NCBI RefSeq assembly: GCF_039535235.1
Contig: NZ_BAAAWU010000001.1
Location: forward strand, 3,844,001 to 3,908,000
DNA length: 64,000 nucleotides
DNA from: Streptomyces roseoviridis
GTDB taxonomy: Bacteria > Actinomycetota > Actinomycetes > Streptomycetales > Streptomycetaceae
Reading direction: 5' to 3'
The notes under the pieces are model-generated. The model made no database searches and had not been told where the DNA came from. It saw only the letters and a program-made list of their open reading frames with translations. Each line of letters opens with the position of its first letter. The first letter of the stretch is position 1. Of the stretch, positions 49,528-58,529 are shown one piece after another. The position numbers and the translations under genes were made by a program.

Positions 49528-52164
49528 TCAGGCCTGACCCTTGCGGGTCATGCTGAGGGCCTTGCGATACAACTCGGGCACACGGTAGCGCTCAGTCTTG
49601 TCGCGTGGACCGGAGACGGCTTCGAGCAGTCCGACCTCGCGGGCCAGGCGAACAAGGTCGGGCGCTGTGCCGTCCAGGAGTTCGGCAGGAAACGGGGTCG
49701 AACCAATTACCCGTAGCTGGCTGAAGACCGGGGCAAGCTCGGGGAACTCGTCCCGCTGCAGTGCGTCGAGGGCGGAATCGCTGACCTCGTCCAGTGACTC
49801 GACGAGGGCCCGAGGCCTGATGATGGACCGAGAGTAGCGATTCCCGGCTTCGAATCCCCGCTCCAAGTCAACTGCGGCCGTCATCATCTGCGCGAGCGCC
49901 CGAGGAGCGTGATCGCCATTGGCATCGGCCAGCCGGGACCACACCCAGTTATCCGTGTACGCAGTGCGACCGCCAGAGACACGCTCACTTGCGAGAATTA
50001 CCCATGCGATACGCACGAATTCCTCAGGCCAGTACTCGACTGGGGTGTCCTGTTTGAAGTCCGGCTTGTTCAGGCGCGCAGTGACGAGGCGCTGAAACGG
50101 CTTGGAGCGCCACGCCTGCTTGATGGCGATGCGGAGATAGTCCATCTTGTTCGACCAGCTGAGGCGGGCGGATCGTGCGCTGAGATGGGACTTGTTCGGC
50201 ACACTCACTTCGCGCCAGATGTCCTCACGCAACAGCACCTTGAACTTCAGGTGCCGCAGCTGGGGGCCAAGCGCACCCACGGTGGTGAGCAGGCCGGCCA
50301 CACCGTCATTGCGCCGTTTGCGGTCGTTCTCGCTGTTGCCGAATCCGGTGTCGAGGGCATCGAACAAGAGCACATGGTCCGCATCAAGGCTGCGGTCAAT
50401 TTCGATAAGCCATTGCCCGGCAAGGAGAGGGGCCTGCGGGTGGGAAAGAAGCGTCCTTACGTCGTTGACCAGATCCGTTTTGAGATATTCTCCCCCCGAA
50501 TCCGGTACGCCGATCGGACGTTCGGTCCAACTGGGCGCCGGGATGTCGGGCAGATGCTGACGGATGGCGAGCCCGAGGAGGGCGGGCCACATCTGCCGCC
50601 ATTCCAGTTCGCGAGCCTTGAGTTCCGTTCCGAGCGCCGAATACACGTCTGCGTCAGGAGTCCAGCTCTTGTGTGTGTTGAGGCCAGGCGGGCTCGTGAT
50701 GACGATGGCGGTTTCTGATTCGGCAAGTCTGCGGAAAACCGCCGTCTTGCCTGTGCCCTTACGGCCGATGACCACGACTGTGTCAAGGGCGAGCGCACGG
50801 TCCACGTCGGCTGTACTGAGAAAAGTCCCGTGCAACTCCTCCAGCTCCTGCTTCTCAGCTGTCTCTCCCGCGAACTGAAGCGAGGAGAGTACTTCTTCCT
50901 TGCTCGGCTCAGAGTCTTCCTGATTTCCCTCGCCGAGTACATCCTTTGGCTCGACAAGCCCGGTGATCCAGTCGGCCACCACCGTGAAGTCGTCCGTACC
51001 TTGGACGCGCATCACCGAATCGGAGGAAGCCAGCGCCTCCTGGTATCCGATGACCTGAACGATTTCTTCAAGAGCTTCGAAGGCGGGCCCGCCTTGAGAG
51101 TTCCGGGCGACGGACAGCCATTCGTTGATCCAGTCCTGGGCCCGCTCAGCATAGAGTTCGCGAACTTTCTCGGTGGTCGGGACCGGCGAGGCGATGAAGC
51201 GGACCTCAGGCGTGTACGGGTGTTCATCGGTGGACCGGCTCGACTTCGCCGCCAGCAGCGCTCGCGTGAGTGCACGCGTACCAGCCTTGGCCTGTGGATG
51301 GGGATAGAAGGCGATGACGTTGATATCGGAGACATCGAACAACAGCGGAGCCGCGAGCGGGCTTATCCCTGTACGGGAGTCGATCAGGACGACGTCAGGC
51401 TCCTCCGGGAGTCCAGAGACGGCCTTCACCAGCAAGCGCAAGGGGTTGACTTCGTCTTCGCCGTACCAGGCGGAAGGGTCGAGGTGGGAAAGGAGGCGGG
51501 CGTACTCGGCGCCGGGGCAACCCGCCGGCAGAAGGAACAAACCCGAGTCTTCCGTGACCCTGAGCACGTGATCATCGAGAGGAGGGATCTCGCCGCTCAC
51601 CTCTGCTGATGCGAGGAGCGGGACGACTCCCATGTTCTCGGTGACACGTTCTTCCACGTCGAAAAGGGCGGCAAGGCCTGGTGCCTCCAGGTCCATGTCG
51701 ATGCAGAGAACGGTCAGTCCCTGGCCGGCGATGATGCGGGCGGCGTGTGCGAGCGCGGTGGACCGTCCGACCCCGCCGCGGAGCGAATAGAACGTCGACA
51801 CCACAGGGGACGGAAGGGTGCCGTAGTTCTCTGACGGGAAGCGAACGGTGATCTCTTCGGCTTTGCCACTCGCCAGTGCCTCAGGCCACAGCGGCAGTTC
51901 GGCCTGTACGGGGGCAGGGCTCAGTTCGTCCTGCTCCATGAACGCTGCTTCGTCGGGTGTCAGCAGATCATGTCGAACGATGTTCGCGTCGGGCACCAGC
52001 GCCTGGACCCGTTCCCGGCGTTTGCGAGGAGACATGCCTCTGAACGCCTCGGTGATCGCTGTTACGCGCACACCGATAAAGGGGTCGGCGGTCACGCGGA
52101 CCTGGCCTCCCAGAGCGTCCCGCAGCACCCCCTCCACAAGGTCGATGCTGTCCGGCTGTGTCAC
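49528..52164 (-). CDS. Large dual P-loop ATPase (RGGVGR-type ParA-like domain plus second NTPase), candidate defence protein
   Basis: 878 residues with two nucleotide-binding modules. Residues about 20-78 have an FxGMS...R pattern slightly reminiscent of BolA (weak). Residues about 120-400 are a ParA/MinD-like domain with deviant Walker A RGGVGRST (129-136), DMDLEAPG (157-163) and IDSRTG (261-266). A second P-loop, GRKGTGKT (467-474), starts an AAA/STAND-like domain with acidic LLFDALD as Walker B and a helical C-terminus. I know the first as the 'KGGVGR-motif variant' ATPase type and the second as like Sll1717-family ATPases; both recur in bacterial conflict loci. GTG 52164 has AGGAGG 8 nt upstream and overlaps the HEPN gene stop. 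GC is lower than in flanking housekeeping genes. Confidence 0.85.
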   Translation of the reverse strand: MTQPDSIDLVEGVLRDALGGQVRVTADPFIGVRVTAITEAFRGMSPRKRRERVQALVPDANIVRHDLLTPDEAAFMEQDELSPAPVQAELPLWPEALASGKAEEITVRFPSENYGTLPSPVVSTFYSLRGGVGRSTALAHAARIIAGQGLTVLCIDMDLEAPGLAALFDVEERVTENMGVVPLLASAEVSGEIPPLDDHVLRVTEDSGLFLLPAGCPGAEYARLLSHLDPSAWYGEDEVNPLRLLVKAVSGLPEEPDVVLIDSRTGISPLAAPLLFDVSDINVIAFYPHPQAKAGTRALTRALLAAKSSRSTDEHPYTPEVRFIASPVPTTEKVRELYAERAQDWINEWLSVARNSQGGPAFEALEEIVQVIGYQEALASSDSVMRVQGTDDFTVVADWITGLVEPKDVLGEGNQEDSEPSKEEVLSSLQFAGETAEKQELEELHGTFLSTADVDRALALDTVVVIGRKGTGKTAVFRRLAESETAIVITSPPGLNTHKSWTPDADVYSALGTELKARELEWRQMWPALLGLAIRQHLPDIPAPSWTERPIGVPDSGGEYLKTDLVNDVRTLLSHPQAPLLAGQWLIEIDRSLDADHVLLFDALDTGFGNSENDRKRRNDGVAGLLTTVGALGPQLRHLKFKVLLREDIWREVSVPNKSHLSARSARLSWSNKMDYLRIAIKQAWRSKPFQRLVTARLNKPDFKQDTPVEYWPEEFVRIAWVILASERVSGGRTAYTDNWVWSRLADANGDHAPRALAQMMTAAVDLERGFEAGNRYSRSIIRPRALVESLDEVSDSALDALQRDEFPELAPVFSQLRVIGSTPFPAELLDGTAPDLVRLAREVGLLEAVSGPRDKTERYRVPELYRKALSMTRKGQA

Positions 52165-52580
52165 TGAGCCTTCCTCCTGTGCGCTTTCGCACCCCGCGCT
52201 CGCGGGCGCCGTCGCAGCTGGGTAATGCACCAGATCATGAAGCGCCTGGCCGCCTCGATCTCGTCGTCAATCTTGACATCATCAGGCAAGGCAGCCTGAT
52301 AGCGCAGGCTGACGTCGCGGTCCGTGAGAAAGTTCCGCGTGTTCTGGGGCAGGACTTGAGAACTGAAGCCCGCGTGCTCGATGAGCGCCAAGACGTCATG
52401 GCCTCGCGGGGCGGGACGACCCTGGGCGGCGCACAACGCCTTGGCGAGACACTCCGCCGCGAAGCCCAGGTAGTAGAGGCAGGCGAGGTGCCGTCCTGCC
52501 CGATGCAGCTCCATGGCATCGACCCGACGCTCCTGAGCCACGTCCTCCCACTCCTGTGGCGTGATCGGATCGTCGTACAA
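52161..52580 (-). CDS. HEPN-type small helical protein
   Basis: 139 residues, all-helical. HRAGRHLACLYYLGFAAECL and AKALCAAQGRPAPRGHDVLALIEHAG match the HEPN core (hydrophobic helix, (E/A)xxLKA, then GHxLxxL). A C-terminal helix (IEAARRFMIWCITQLRRRP) closes the bundle. HEPN proteins are often RNases with Rx4-6H. Here only R19-x6-H26 fits, near the N-terminus, so catalytic status is unclear. It could be a nuclease or an ATPase-regulating subunit. TTG start with GGGGGAT upstream. The stop overlaps the ATPase start by 4 nt (GTGA), so the two genes form one translationally coupled unit. Confidence 0.75.
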   Translation of the reverse strand: MYDDPITPQEWEDVAQERRVDAMELHRAGRHLACLYYLGFAAECLAKALCAAQGRPAPRGHDVLALIEHAGFSSQVLPQNTRNFLTDRDVSLRYQAALPDDVKIDDEIEAARRFMIWCITQLRRRPRARGAKAHRRKAQ

Positions 52581-52890
52581 GCCATCCCCCCAGCGGTGCT
52601 CGCCCGATCGTCACTGTAGACCGTCGAGTCCATCGCAACGATTCGTCCGAGGCCAGGCTGTGCCAGGTCTCCACCTGTAGAGAGGGGCACTCACCTGCGG
52701 AAATGCTCGGTCCACCCTGAACGCCCGGCGGTAGAAGGCAGACCGTGCGGTGAAGATGTGGCCATGGCTATCCGTCAGGTCCACAGGAGGAACGGGACGG
52801 GACACCTGGGAGCGTGGCATTCGCCATCCGCTCGCACTCCCAGGTGCCCGTGGGGTGGTGGGTGGTTCTTGAGGCTCCTTGGGCCGTGTG
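52581..52890. other. Intergenic region upstream of the HEPN-NTPase unit
   Basis: 310 nt, more AT-rich than average, with no convincing gene. It holds the promoter of the HEPN-ATPase unit and the terminator of the VWA gene. Short minus-strand open frames here have no protein-like composition. Confidence 0.5.
52803..52846 (-). terminator. Hairpin after the VWA-domain gene
   Basis: A perfect 10-bp inverted repeat CACCTGGGAG / CTCCCAGGTG with a 24-nt loop, 45 nt past the VWA gene stop. Confidence 0.6.
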
Positions 52891-55119
52891 TCAGAGGGAC
52901 CAGTCGGCGAGCAGGCCCCGGTAGAACGCGGCGTGCGGGGTCTCGACCGGCGTCGGGCCGGCGAAGTGCACACCCGTACGGGGGGTGGCGAGCTTGCGCA
53001 GGTAGTCGAAGGCCTTGTTGTCCTCCTCGCCCCACACCGTGAACCGCCAGTGCGTCGCGTACGGGCGGTCCGCGGCCTCCGTCAGCGCCTGCGTCGCGGC
53101 CGTCTTCGACTCCGGCGCGCCGTCCGTCTGGAACACCACCAGGGCGGGGCGGGCCGGGTCCGCCGACTTCTCGTGCAGGGCGAGGACCTCCTCCACCGCG
53201 CGGTGGTAGTTGGTGCGGCCCAGCCGGCCGAGGCCCGCGTTGATCGTCTCGACGCGGTCGGCGGTCATGTCGGCGGGGCGCAGTTCGGCGGTCCCGTCGA
53301 TGTCCGTCGAGAAGAAGACGGCGGTCACGGCGGCGTCCTCCGACAGGTGCGCGGCGAGCGCCACGGTCTGCTCGGCGAGCCGCTGCACGGACCCGTCCTT
53401 GAAGTACGGACGCATCGACCCGGACCGGTCCACCACCAGGTACACGGCCGCCCGCGCCCCGGTGAGCCCCTGCTTCTTCAGTACGGCACCGGCGGCCTTG
53501 TAGGCGTCGGCGAGGTGCGGCGCGTCGGCCTTCAGCCGGGCGAGGGCGAGGGCGGGGCGTGCGGAGGCGGTGTCGTCCTCGGCCGCCTCCTCCGTGACGT
53601 CCGGCTGTGCCGGGGCCGGGGCGTCGGTGGCCTCGTCCTCGGCCGCGACCGGGGCGTCGGCCTCGGCCGCCACGGCTTCCGGCGTGGGCTCCTCTGCCGT
53701 GTCGGCCCGCGGCTGCGCCGGGGCGGGGACGTCGGCCTCGGTGCCCGTCGCGGTGCCCGTCTCGGCGGGGGCGGGCGCGGGCTGCGCCTCCGCGTCGGCC
53801 TCGGCGTCGGCGTCGGCGTCGGCCTCGGCCGTGGGGGTCTCGGGCGTGGCGGCGTCGCCGGCGGGCTCCGCGGCCGGCTGCTCCTCGGTCGGGTGCGTGG
53901 TTTCCGCCGAACCGGCGGTCGGGTGCTGCGCGTCCGCGACGCCGTTCTCCGGCTCCGCCGCGGCGGCGTCGTCGGCCGGGGTCCCGGCCTCGGCGACGGC
54001 GTCCTCGGCCTGCGCCACCACCGGGGCGGCCGACGGCTCGTCGGCCGAAGCCTCGGCGGTCGCCTCGTCCGCAGCCGCGTCGTCGGTCCCGGGCTCTTCC
54101 GCCGCGACGGCGGCGGGCGTGGTCTCGTCCGTCTGCGTCTGCGTCTGCGCCTGCGCCTCCACGTCAGCGGCCTCGGCCGTCGGCTCGACGGCCTTCGCCG
54201 GTGCGGTGTCCGTTTCCGGGGCAGCGGTGTCGGCCGACGGCTCCTGGTCGGCCTCCTCCGCCTTCGCGGCGGGGGCGGGCGCCGGCTCCGCGTCGGCGTC
54301 CACGGCGTCCGCTGCGGGCTCCGTGGCGTCAGCGGCGTCGGCCGCGGTCGTCTCGCTCACCTCGGTCTTGGTGGCCTCGGCGACATCCGCCTCCGGCCCG
54401 GTCGTGTCGGCGGCGTCGGCCGAGGCCGCCTCCGCCTCGGCGCCGTCCGCCTCCGCCGCGTCGCCCGCGGCAGCCGCGCCCTCCGGAGCCTTCGCCGTAG
54501 CCGGCTCCGTCCCGGACGCACCCGCACCCGTAGCCGGCTCCGTCCCGGACGCACCCGCACCCGTAGCCGGCTCCGTCCCGGACGCACCCGCACCCGCACC
54601 CGCACCCGTAGCCGGCTCCGTCCCGGACGCACCCGCACCCGCACCCGTACCCGGCTCCGCCTCGGCCGCGCCGATGCCCGCCTCGGCCGTCCCAGCGCCC
54701 GTCCCGGCCGCATCCGGCTCCGCCTCGGCCGTACCCCGCTCCGACCCCGACGACGACGCCCTCCGGGCCGGCGGGATCTTCGGGTTGTCGAAGGCCGCCG
54801 CCACCAGGTCCGCCGCCGCGCGTTCGGCGGCGGTCGCCGCCGAGGCCGACTCCGGGTCGGCCGCCGTTCCGGTGGGCGCCGGGGTCTCGGCGGTTTCCTT
54901 CGCCGGCCCGCCCGTCCCCGCAGACGTCCGCGTGTCCGTGGTGGCCTTCGCCTCCGCCGTCTTCGCCGTCTCCGCTCGCGCCGCGACCGTCGCGTTCGCC
55001 GTCGACTCCGGGGCCGGGGCGTCGGCCTGGGGCGGGACGGAGGTTGCCGGGACCTCGGGTTCGGCGGCGTTCGTACGGTCGCGGCCGAATACCTTGCGCA
55101 GCAAACTCCGAATACCCAT
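52891..55119 (-). CDS. VWA-domain protein (TerF-like) with very long acidic low-complexity region
   Basis: 742 residues. A short basic N-terminus (GIRSLLRKVFGRDR) is followed by about 500 residues of Ala/Glu/Thr/Pro/Asp low-complexity sequence. A folded C-terminal domain covers about 530-742. It is a von Willebrand factor A domain with a complete MIDAS: DRSGSM (Asp564), the Thr in GRTNYHRA and QTDGAPES. YKAAGAVLKKQGL and KDGSVQRLAEQTVALAAHL are characteristic of the TerF-like VWA proteins linked to tellurite/phage-stress (ter) systems. No TerD genes are adjacent. I chose ATG 55119 (AAGGGG 8 nt upstream). The disordered arm includes a 33-bp tandem repeat (ATGAGASGTEP units). Confidence 0.88.
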   Translation of the reverse strand: MGIRSLLRKVFGRDRTNAAEPEVPATSVPPQADAPAPESTANATVAARAETAKTAEAKATTDTRTSAGTGGPAKETAETPAPTGTAADPESASAATAAERAAADLVAAAFDNPKIPPARRASSSGSERGTAEAEPDAAGTGAGTAEAGIGAAEAEPGTGAGAGASGTEPATGAGAGAGASGTEPATGAGASGTEPATGAGASGTEPATAKAPEGAAAAGDAAEADGAEAEAASADAADTTGPEADVAEATKTEVSETTAADAADATEPAADAVDADAEPAPAPAAKAEEADQEPSADTAAPETDTAPAKAVEPTAEAADVEAQAQTQTQTDETTPAAVAAEEPGTDDAAADEATAEASADEPSAAPVVAQAEDAVAEAGTPADDAAAAEPENGVADAQHPTAGSAETTHPTEEQPAAEPAGDAATPETPTAEADADADAEADAEAQPAPAPAETGTATGTEADVPAPAQPRADTAEEPTPEAVAAEADAPVAAEDEATDAPAPAQPDVTEEAAEDDTASARPALALARLKADAPHLADAYKAAGAVLKKQGLTGARAAVYLVVDRSGSMRPYFKDGSVQRLAEQTVALAAHLSEDAAVTAVFFSTDIDGTAELRPADMTADRVETINAGLGRLGRTNYHRAVEEVLALHEKSADPARPALVVFQTDGAPESKTAATQALTEAADRPYATHWRFTVWGEEDNKAFDYLRKLATPRTGVHFAGPTPVETPHAAFYRGLLADWSL
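54500..54640 (-). repeat. 33-bp coding tandem repeat in the VWA gene
   Basis: Four near-identical units containing GTAGCCGGCTCCGTCCCGG (plus-strand sense), encoding GASGTEPATGA repeats. Spacing is 33 bp with a few inserted Ala-Gly codons. The frame is maintained. Confidence 0.8.
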
Positions 55120-55241
55120 GGGCGAACCCCTTCGCATGAGTTGTGTGCGTATGCGTCCTTCATCCCTGGCCAGGGCGGACACGTAAGGTTAGCGGCCACC
55201 TCCCCTCCTCCCTACGACCCGGGCGTCCCCGGTCGCCGCGC

Positions 55242-55274
55242 ATTCATCGTGCGTTCACTCCGTCGCCGCCACCG
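55242..55274 (+). promoter_or_regulatory. PHO-box-like direct repeats upstream of phoX
   Basis: Two adjacent 11-bp units, ATTCATCGTGC (55242-55252) and GTTCACTCCGT (55253-55263), fit the Streptomyces PhoP direct-repeat unit G(T/G)TCAYYYRCC, followed by a degenerate third. A -10 candidate TAACGT at 55291-55296 puts the box over the -35 region, as in PhoP-activated promoters. Confidence 0.6.
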
Positions 55275-55332
55275 TGCAGAGGTGCGCACATAACGTCGCC
55301 GCCGGACGTGAACCGAAGTCATGGAGGACGAA

Positions 55333-57411
55333 GTGCGCAAACTGCTGCCGATGCTGAGCAACCACTCACACGGAGGCGGTCGTTCCGCCATGACCTGCCG
55401 GTTCCGGTGCGGGGACGCCTGTTTCCAGGAGGTGCCCAACACCAGTGACAACGAGTACGTCGGGGACGTCATAGCCGGGGCGCTCTCGCGCCGTTCCGTG
55501 ATGCGCGCCGCCGCCGTCGTGACCGTCGCCTCCGCCGCCGGCGGGGCCCTCGCGGTCGGTGCCGCGCCCGCCGCCGAGGCGCACCCCGCGCAGGGGCCCG
55601 CGGCCGGGCACAAGCCCGGTTCCAAGGCCACCGGCGCCCGTGGTCTGCGTTTCGAGGCCGTCGCGCCCAACACCGCCGACCAGGTCACCGTCCCCGCCGG
55701 CTACTCCCAGAACGTCGTCATCCGCTGGGGCGAGCCCATCCTGCGCGGCGCGCCCGCCTTCGACCCGGAGAAGCAGACCGCCCGCGCCCAGGCCGGCCAG
55801 TTCGGCTACAACAACGACTTCCTCTCCCTGCTCCCGCTGCGCGGCGAGCCGCACCGCCAGGTGCTCGTGGCCAACCACGAGTACACCGACGAGGTCCTGA
55901 TGTTCCGTGGGTACGACCCCGAGAACCCGACCCGCGAGCAGGTGGAGATCGCCTGGGCCGCGCACGGCCTGTCCGTCGTCGTGGTCCAGGAGGAGCACCG
56001 CACCGGCCGGCTGACGCCCGTCACCCGCCACCCCCTCAACCGGCGCCTGCACACCACCAGCGCGTTCGAGCTGACCGGCCCGGCCGCCGGCGGCGCCCTC
56101 GTGAGGACCTCCGCCGACCCCGCCGGGCGCACCGTCCTCGGCACCCTCAACAACTGTGCCGGCGGCACCACCCCGTGGGGCACGACCCTCCACGGCGAGG
56201 AGAACTTCAACCAGTACTTCGCCAACGGGTCGAGCGCCACCGACAAGCGGTACGGCATGACCGGCGGCGCCTCCGAGCGCAAGTGGGAGCGGTTCGACAA
56301 GCGCTTCGACCTGGCGCAGGAGCCCAACGAGGCCCACCGCTTCGGCTGGGTCGTCGAGCTCGACCCGTACGACCCCGACTCCACGCCCCAAAAGCGCACC
56401 GCCCTCGGCCGCTTCAAGCACGAGGCCGCGCAGCCCCGCCTCACCGCCGACGGTCGTCCCGTCGTCTACATGGGCGACGACGAGCGCTTTGACTACTTCT
56501 ACAAGTTCGTCTCGTCCAAGCGGATGAAGAAGGGCGGCTCGCGGGCCGCCCGCGAGCACAACCTCACCCTCCTCGACGAGGGCACCCTCTACGTCGCCAA
56601 GCTCACCGGCGACTCCCCGGCCGCCGAGCTCGACGGCAGCGGCAAGCTCCCGAACGACGGCGAGTTCGACGGTTCCGGCAGCTGGATCCCGCTGGCCACC
56701 GCCGGCCCCGACGGGGCCGTCTCGCACGTGCCCGGCATGACTGCCGAGGAGGTGTTCGTCTTCACCCGCATCGCCGGTGACAAGGTCGGCGCGACGAAGA
56801 TGGACCGCCCCGAGGACGTCGAGCCGTCCCCGCGCACCGGCCGCGTCTACGTCGCCCTCACCAACAACAAGGACCGCGGCAAGCCCGGCAAGGCGGGTGC
56901 CGACGAGGCCAACCCGCGCAACGGCAACAAGCACGGCCAGGTCCTGGAGCTCGCCGAGCACTGGGACGACCCGGCGAGCGACGGCTTCGCCTGGCGCCTC
57001 TTCCTCGTCGCCGGCGACCCGGAGGACCCGGCCACGTACTTCGCCGGCTTCCCCAAGGAGAAGGTCAGCCCCATCTCCTGCCCGGACAACGTGGCCTTCG
57101 ACCCGCACGGCAACCTGTGGCTCTCCACCGACGGCAACCAGCTCGGTTCGCACGACGGCCTGTTCGGCGTCGCCACGCAGGGCGAGCGGCGAGGTGAGCT
57201 CAAGCAGTTCCTGACCGTGCCGGTCGGCGCCGAGACCTGCGGCCCGATCATCCAGGACCGCCGGGTCCTGGTCGCCGTGCAGCACCCGGGCGAGGTGGAC
57301 GGCGCCTCCGTCGAGAAGCCGGCCTCGGCCTGGCCCGACGGGCCGGGCAAGATCGTCCGCCCGTCCGTCGTCGCCGTCTGGCGCACCGACGGCCGCGACA
57401 TCGGCGTCTGA
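55333..57411 (+). CDS. phoX: PhoX-family (DUF839) Tat-exported phosphatase
   Basis: 692 residues. The N-terminal segment is unusually long before the Tat signal (LSRRSVMRAAAVVTVAS, twin Arg at 53-54) and includes TCRFRCGDACFQ, a conserved feature of the Streptomyces subgroup. The mature part is a beta-propeller with PhoX-type motifs: NNDFLSLLPLRG, LVANHEYTDE, NNCAGGTTPWGTTLHGEENF, RFGWVVELDPYDP, YMGDDERFDYFYKFVS, CPDNVAFDPHGNLWLSTDGN and VQHPGE. The enzyme hydrolyses phosphate esters outside the cell, using Ca/Fe cofactors. I chose GTG 55333 because GGAGG lies 5 nt upstream; the in-frame ATG at 55321 lacks a site. A PHO-box-like element upstream suggests phosphate control. Confidence 0.94.
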   Translation: MRKLLPMLSNHSHGGGRSAMTCRFRCGDACFQEVPNTSDNEYVGDVIAGALSRRSVMRAAAVVTVASAAGGALAVGAAPAAEAHPAQGPAAGHKPGSKATGARGLRFEAVAPNTADQVTVPAGYSQNVVIRWGEPILRGAPAFDPEKQTARAQAGQFGYNNDFLSLLPLRGEPHRQVLVANHEYTDEVLMFRGYDPENPTREQVEIAWAAHGLSVVVVQEEHRTGRLTPVTRHPLNRRLHTTSAFELTGPAAGGALVRTSADPAGRTVLGTLNNCAGGTTPWGTTLHGEENFNQYFANGSSATDKRYGMTGGASERKWERFDKRFDLAQEPNEAHRFGWVVELDPYDPDSTPQKRTALGRFKHEAAQPRLTADGRPVVYMGDDERFDYFYKFVSSKRMKKGGSRAAREHNLTLLDEGTLYVAKLTGDSPAAELDGSGKLPNDGEFDGSGSWIPLATAGPDGAVSHVPGMTAEEVFVFTRIAGDKVGATKMDRPEDVEPSPRTGRVYVALTNNKDRGKPGKAGADEANPRNGNKHGQVLELAEHWDDPASDGFAWRLFLVAGDPEDPATYFAGFPKEKVSPISCPDNVAFDPHGNLWLSTDGNQLGSHDGLFGVATQGERRGELKQFLTVPVGAETCGPIIQDRRVLVAVQHPGEVDGASVEKPASAWPDGPGKIVRPSVVAVWRTDGRDIGV

Positions 57412-57441
57412 CGCACCGGGCGTCCGACGCCCCCGTGTGGC

Positions 57442-57474
57442 GGGGCGCCCCCTGTGGTGGGGCGCCCCCTGTGG
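57442..57474. repeat. Short tandem palindromic repeat between convergent genes
   Basis: GGGGCGCCCCCTGTGG occurs twice with a 17-bp period (57442 and 57459). Each copy contains the palindrome GGGGCGCCCC. It is probably part of the bidirectional transcription end between phoX and the convergent gene. Confidence 0.7.
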
Positions 57475-57499
57475 GGTGGCGCGCCACGTGGGGGTGGGC

Positions 57500-58513
57500 T
57501 CAGTCCACCCCCACGCCCCACCCCTCCCTGAACCGGGCGAACTGCTCCTCCGGCGCACCCGTGTACACCCACGGCACCCATGCCGCCCGCGCCCCGAGCA
57601 GTCCGAACACCGCCCGCGCCACCTCCGCCTCGCCCGCGTAACAGGCGGCGTGCGCGAGGTAGTTGAGCTCGGCCACCTCCTCCGGGCGGACCGGGGAGCC
57701 GGGCTCGCGGCCGCCGATCCAGCGGGCGTGGGTGCGGCGCAGCTCGGTCACCGCGAGCTCGTGCTTCCAGTGCTGGTCGAAGCCGCGCACAGGGCCGCGC
57801 CCGAGTGCCCCGTCCGCGATGTAGCGGTACTCCTCGACCCGCGCGATCTGCACCAGGATCGGCAGCGGTGAGCCGGGCGGCGCCACGCCCGCCGCGTCCC
57901 GCGCGAAGTCGTACATGGCCCCGTGCGTGCCGTGCCACCGGGCCGACCAGTAGCGCAGCACCTGCGTGTGACCCTCGGTGTTGTACGGGTCGCGGCGCCG
58001 CAACTCGTCGAACCAGTGCCGCAGTTGGCGGCGCGGGACCCCGCCCTCGTACAGCCGGGCGACCGAGAGCAGCGAGACCCACGGCATGGGGTCGGCGGGC
58101 GCGGCGGCCGCCGCGGCGAGGCAGGTGTCGACGGCGGCGTCGATCCTGCCCCGGTCGACCGCGGCGCCCCGGCCGGCCGCGATGGCCGCGTCGAAGACCC
58201 GTACCACCTCGGTCGCCGCGCGCAGCACCGCCGCGTCCGGGTTGCCCGGTTCGGCCGCCCGCCACGCCTCGACGGTGGAGCTGCCGGCGGCGGCGTGCGA
58301 CAGCAGCCGCAGCCGGTGGGTACGGCGCTGCCAGTCGTCGCCGGTCGACTTCAGCAGGTCCCGTACGCCCTGCCAGCGGCCGATGACCATGTCGTGCCGG
58401 GCCTCGGTGAGCGCCCGGTCGCCGAAGTCCGGGTCGAAGTCCGGCGTGAACCGGCCCCCTCGGGCCGAGCGGCCCGGGCGGGACGGGCGGGACGGGCGGC
58501 GCAGCGCGGCCAT
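57500..58513 (-). CDS. Hypothetical helical-repeat protein
   Basis: A 337-residue cytosolic protein of unknown function. After an Arg/Pro-rich N-terminus (RRPSRPSRPGRSARGGR) it is predicted to be almost entirely helical, with TPR-like hairpins (EARHDMVIGRWQGVRDLLK, WVSLLSVARLYEGG, LRHWFDELRRRDPYNTEGH, YLAHAACYAGEAEVARAVF). I know similar uncharacterised proteins from Streptomyces. No catalytic motif is visible. ATG 58513 has a strong GGGAGGT 6 nt upstream. Upstream lies a microsatellite. Confidence 0.7.
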   Translation of the reverse strand: MAALRRPSRPSRPGRSARGGRFTPDFDPDFGDRALTEARHDMVIGRWQGVRDLLKSTGDDWQRRTHRLRLLSHAAAGSSTVEAWRAAEPGNPDAAVLRAATEVVRVFDAAIAAGRGAAVDRGRIDAAVDTCLAAAAAAPADPMPWVSLLSVARLYEGGVPRRQLRHWFDELRRRDPYNTEGHTQVLRYWSARWHGTHGAMYDFARDAAGVAPPGSPLPILVQIARVEEYRYIADGALGRGPVRGFDQHWKHELAVTELRRTHARWIGGREPGSPVRPEEVAELNYLAHAACYAGEAEVARAVFGLLGARAAWVPWVYTGAPEEQFARFREGWGVGVD

Positions 58514-58529
58514 CCGGATACCTCCCTCG

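Noticed and set aside
49846..49866. CTTCGAATCCCC resembling a tRNA T-loop
   Set aside because: It lies in the reading frame of the large ATPase and no acceptor, D or anticodon arms can be folded around it.
49528..52164. Chromosome partition protein ParA
   Set aside because: The Walker A is the deviant RGGVGRST, the protein is three times too long with a second NTPase domain, and no ParB gene is adjacent.
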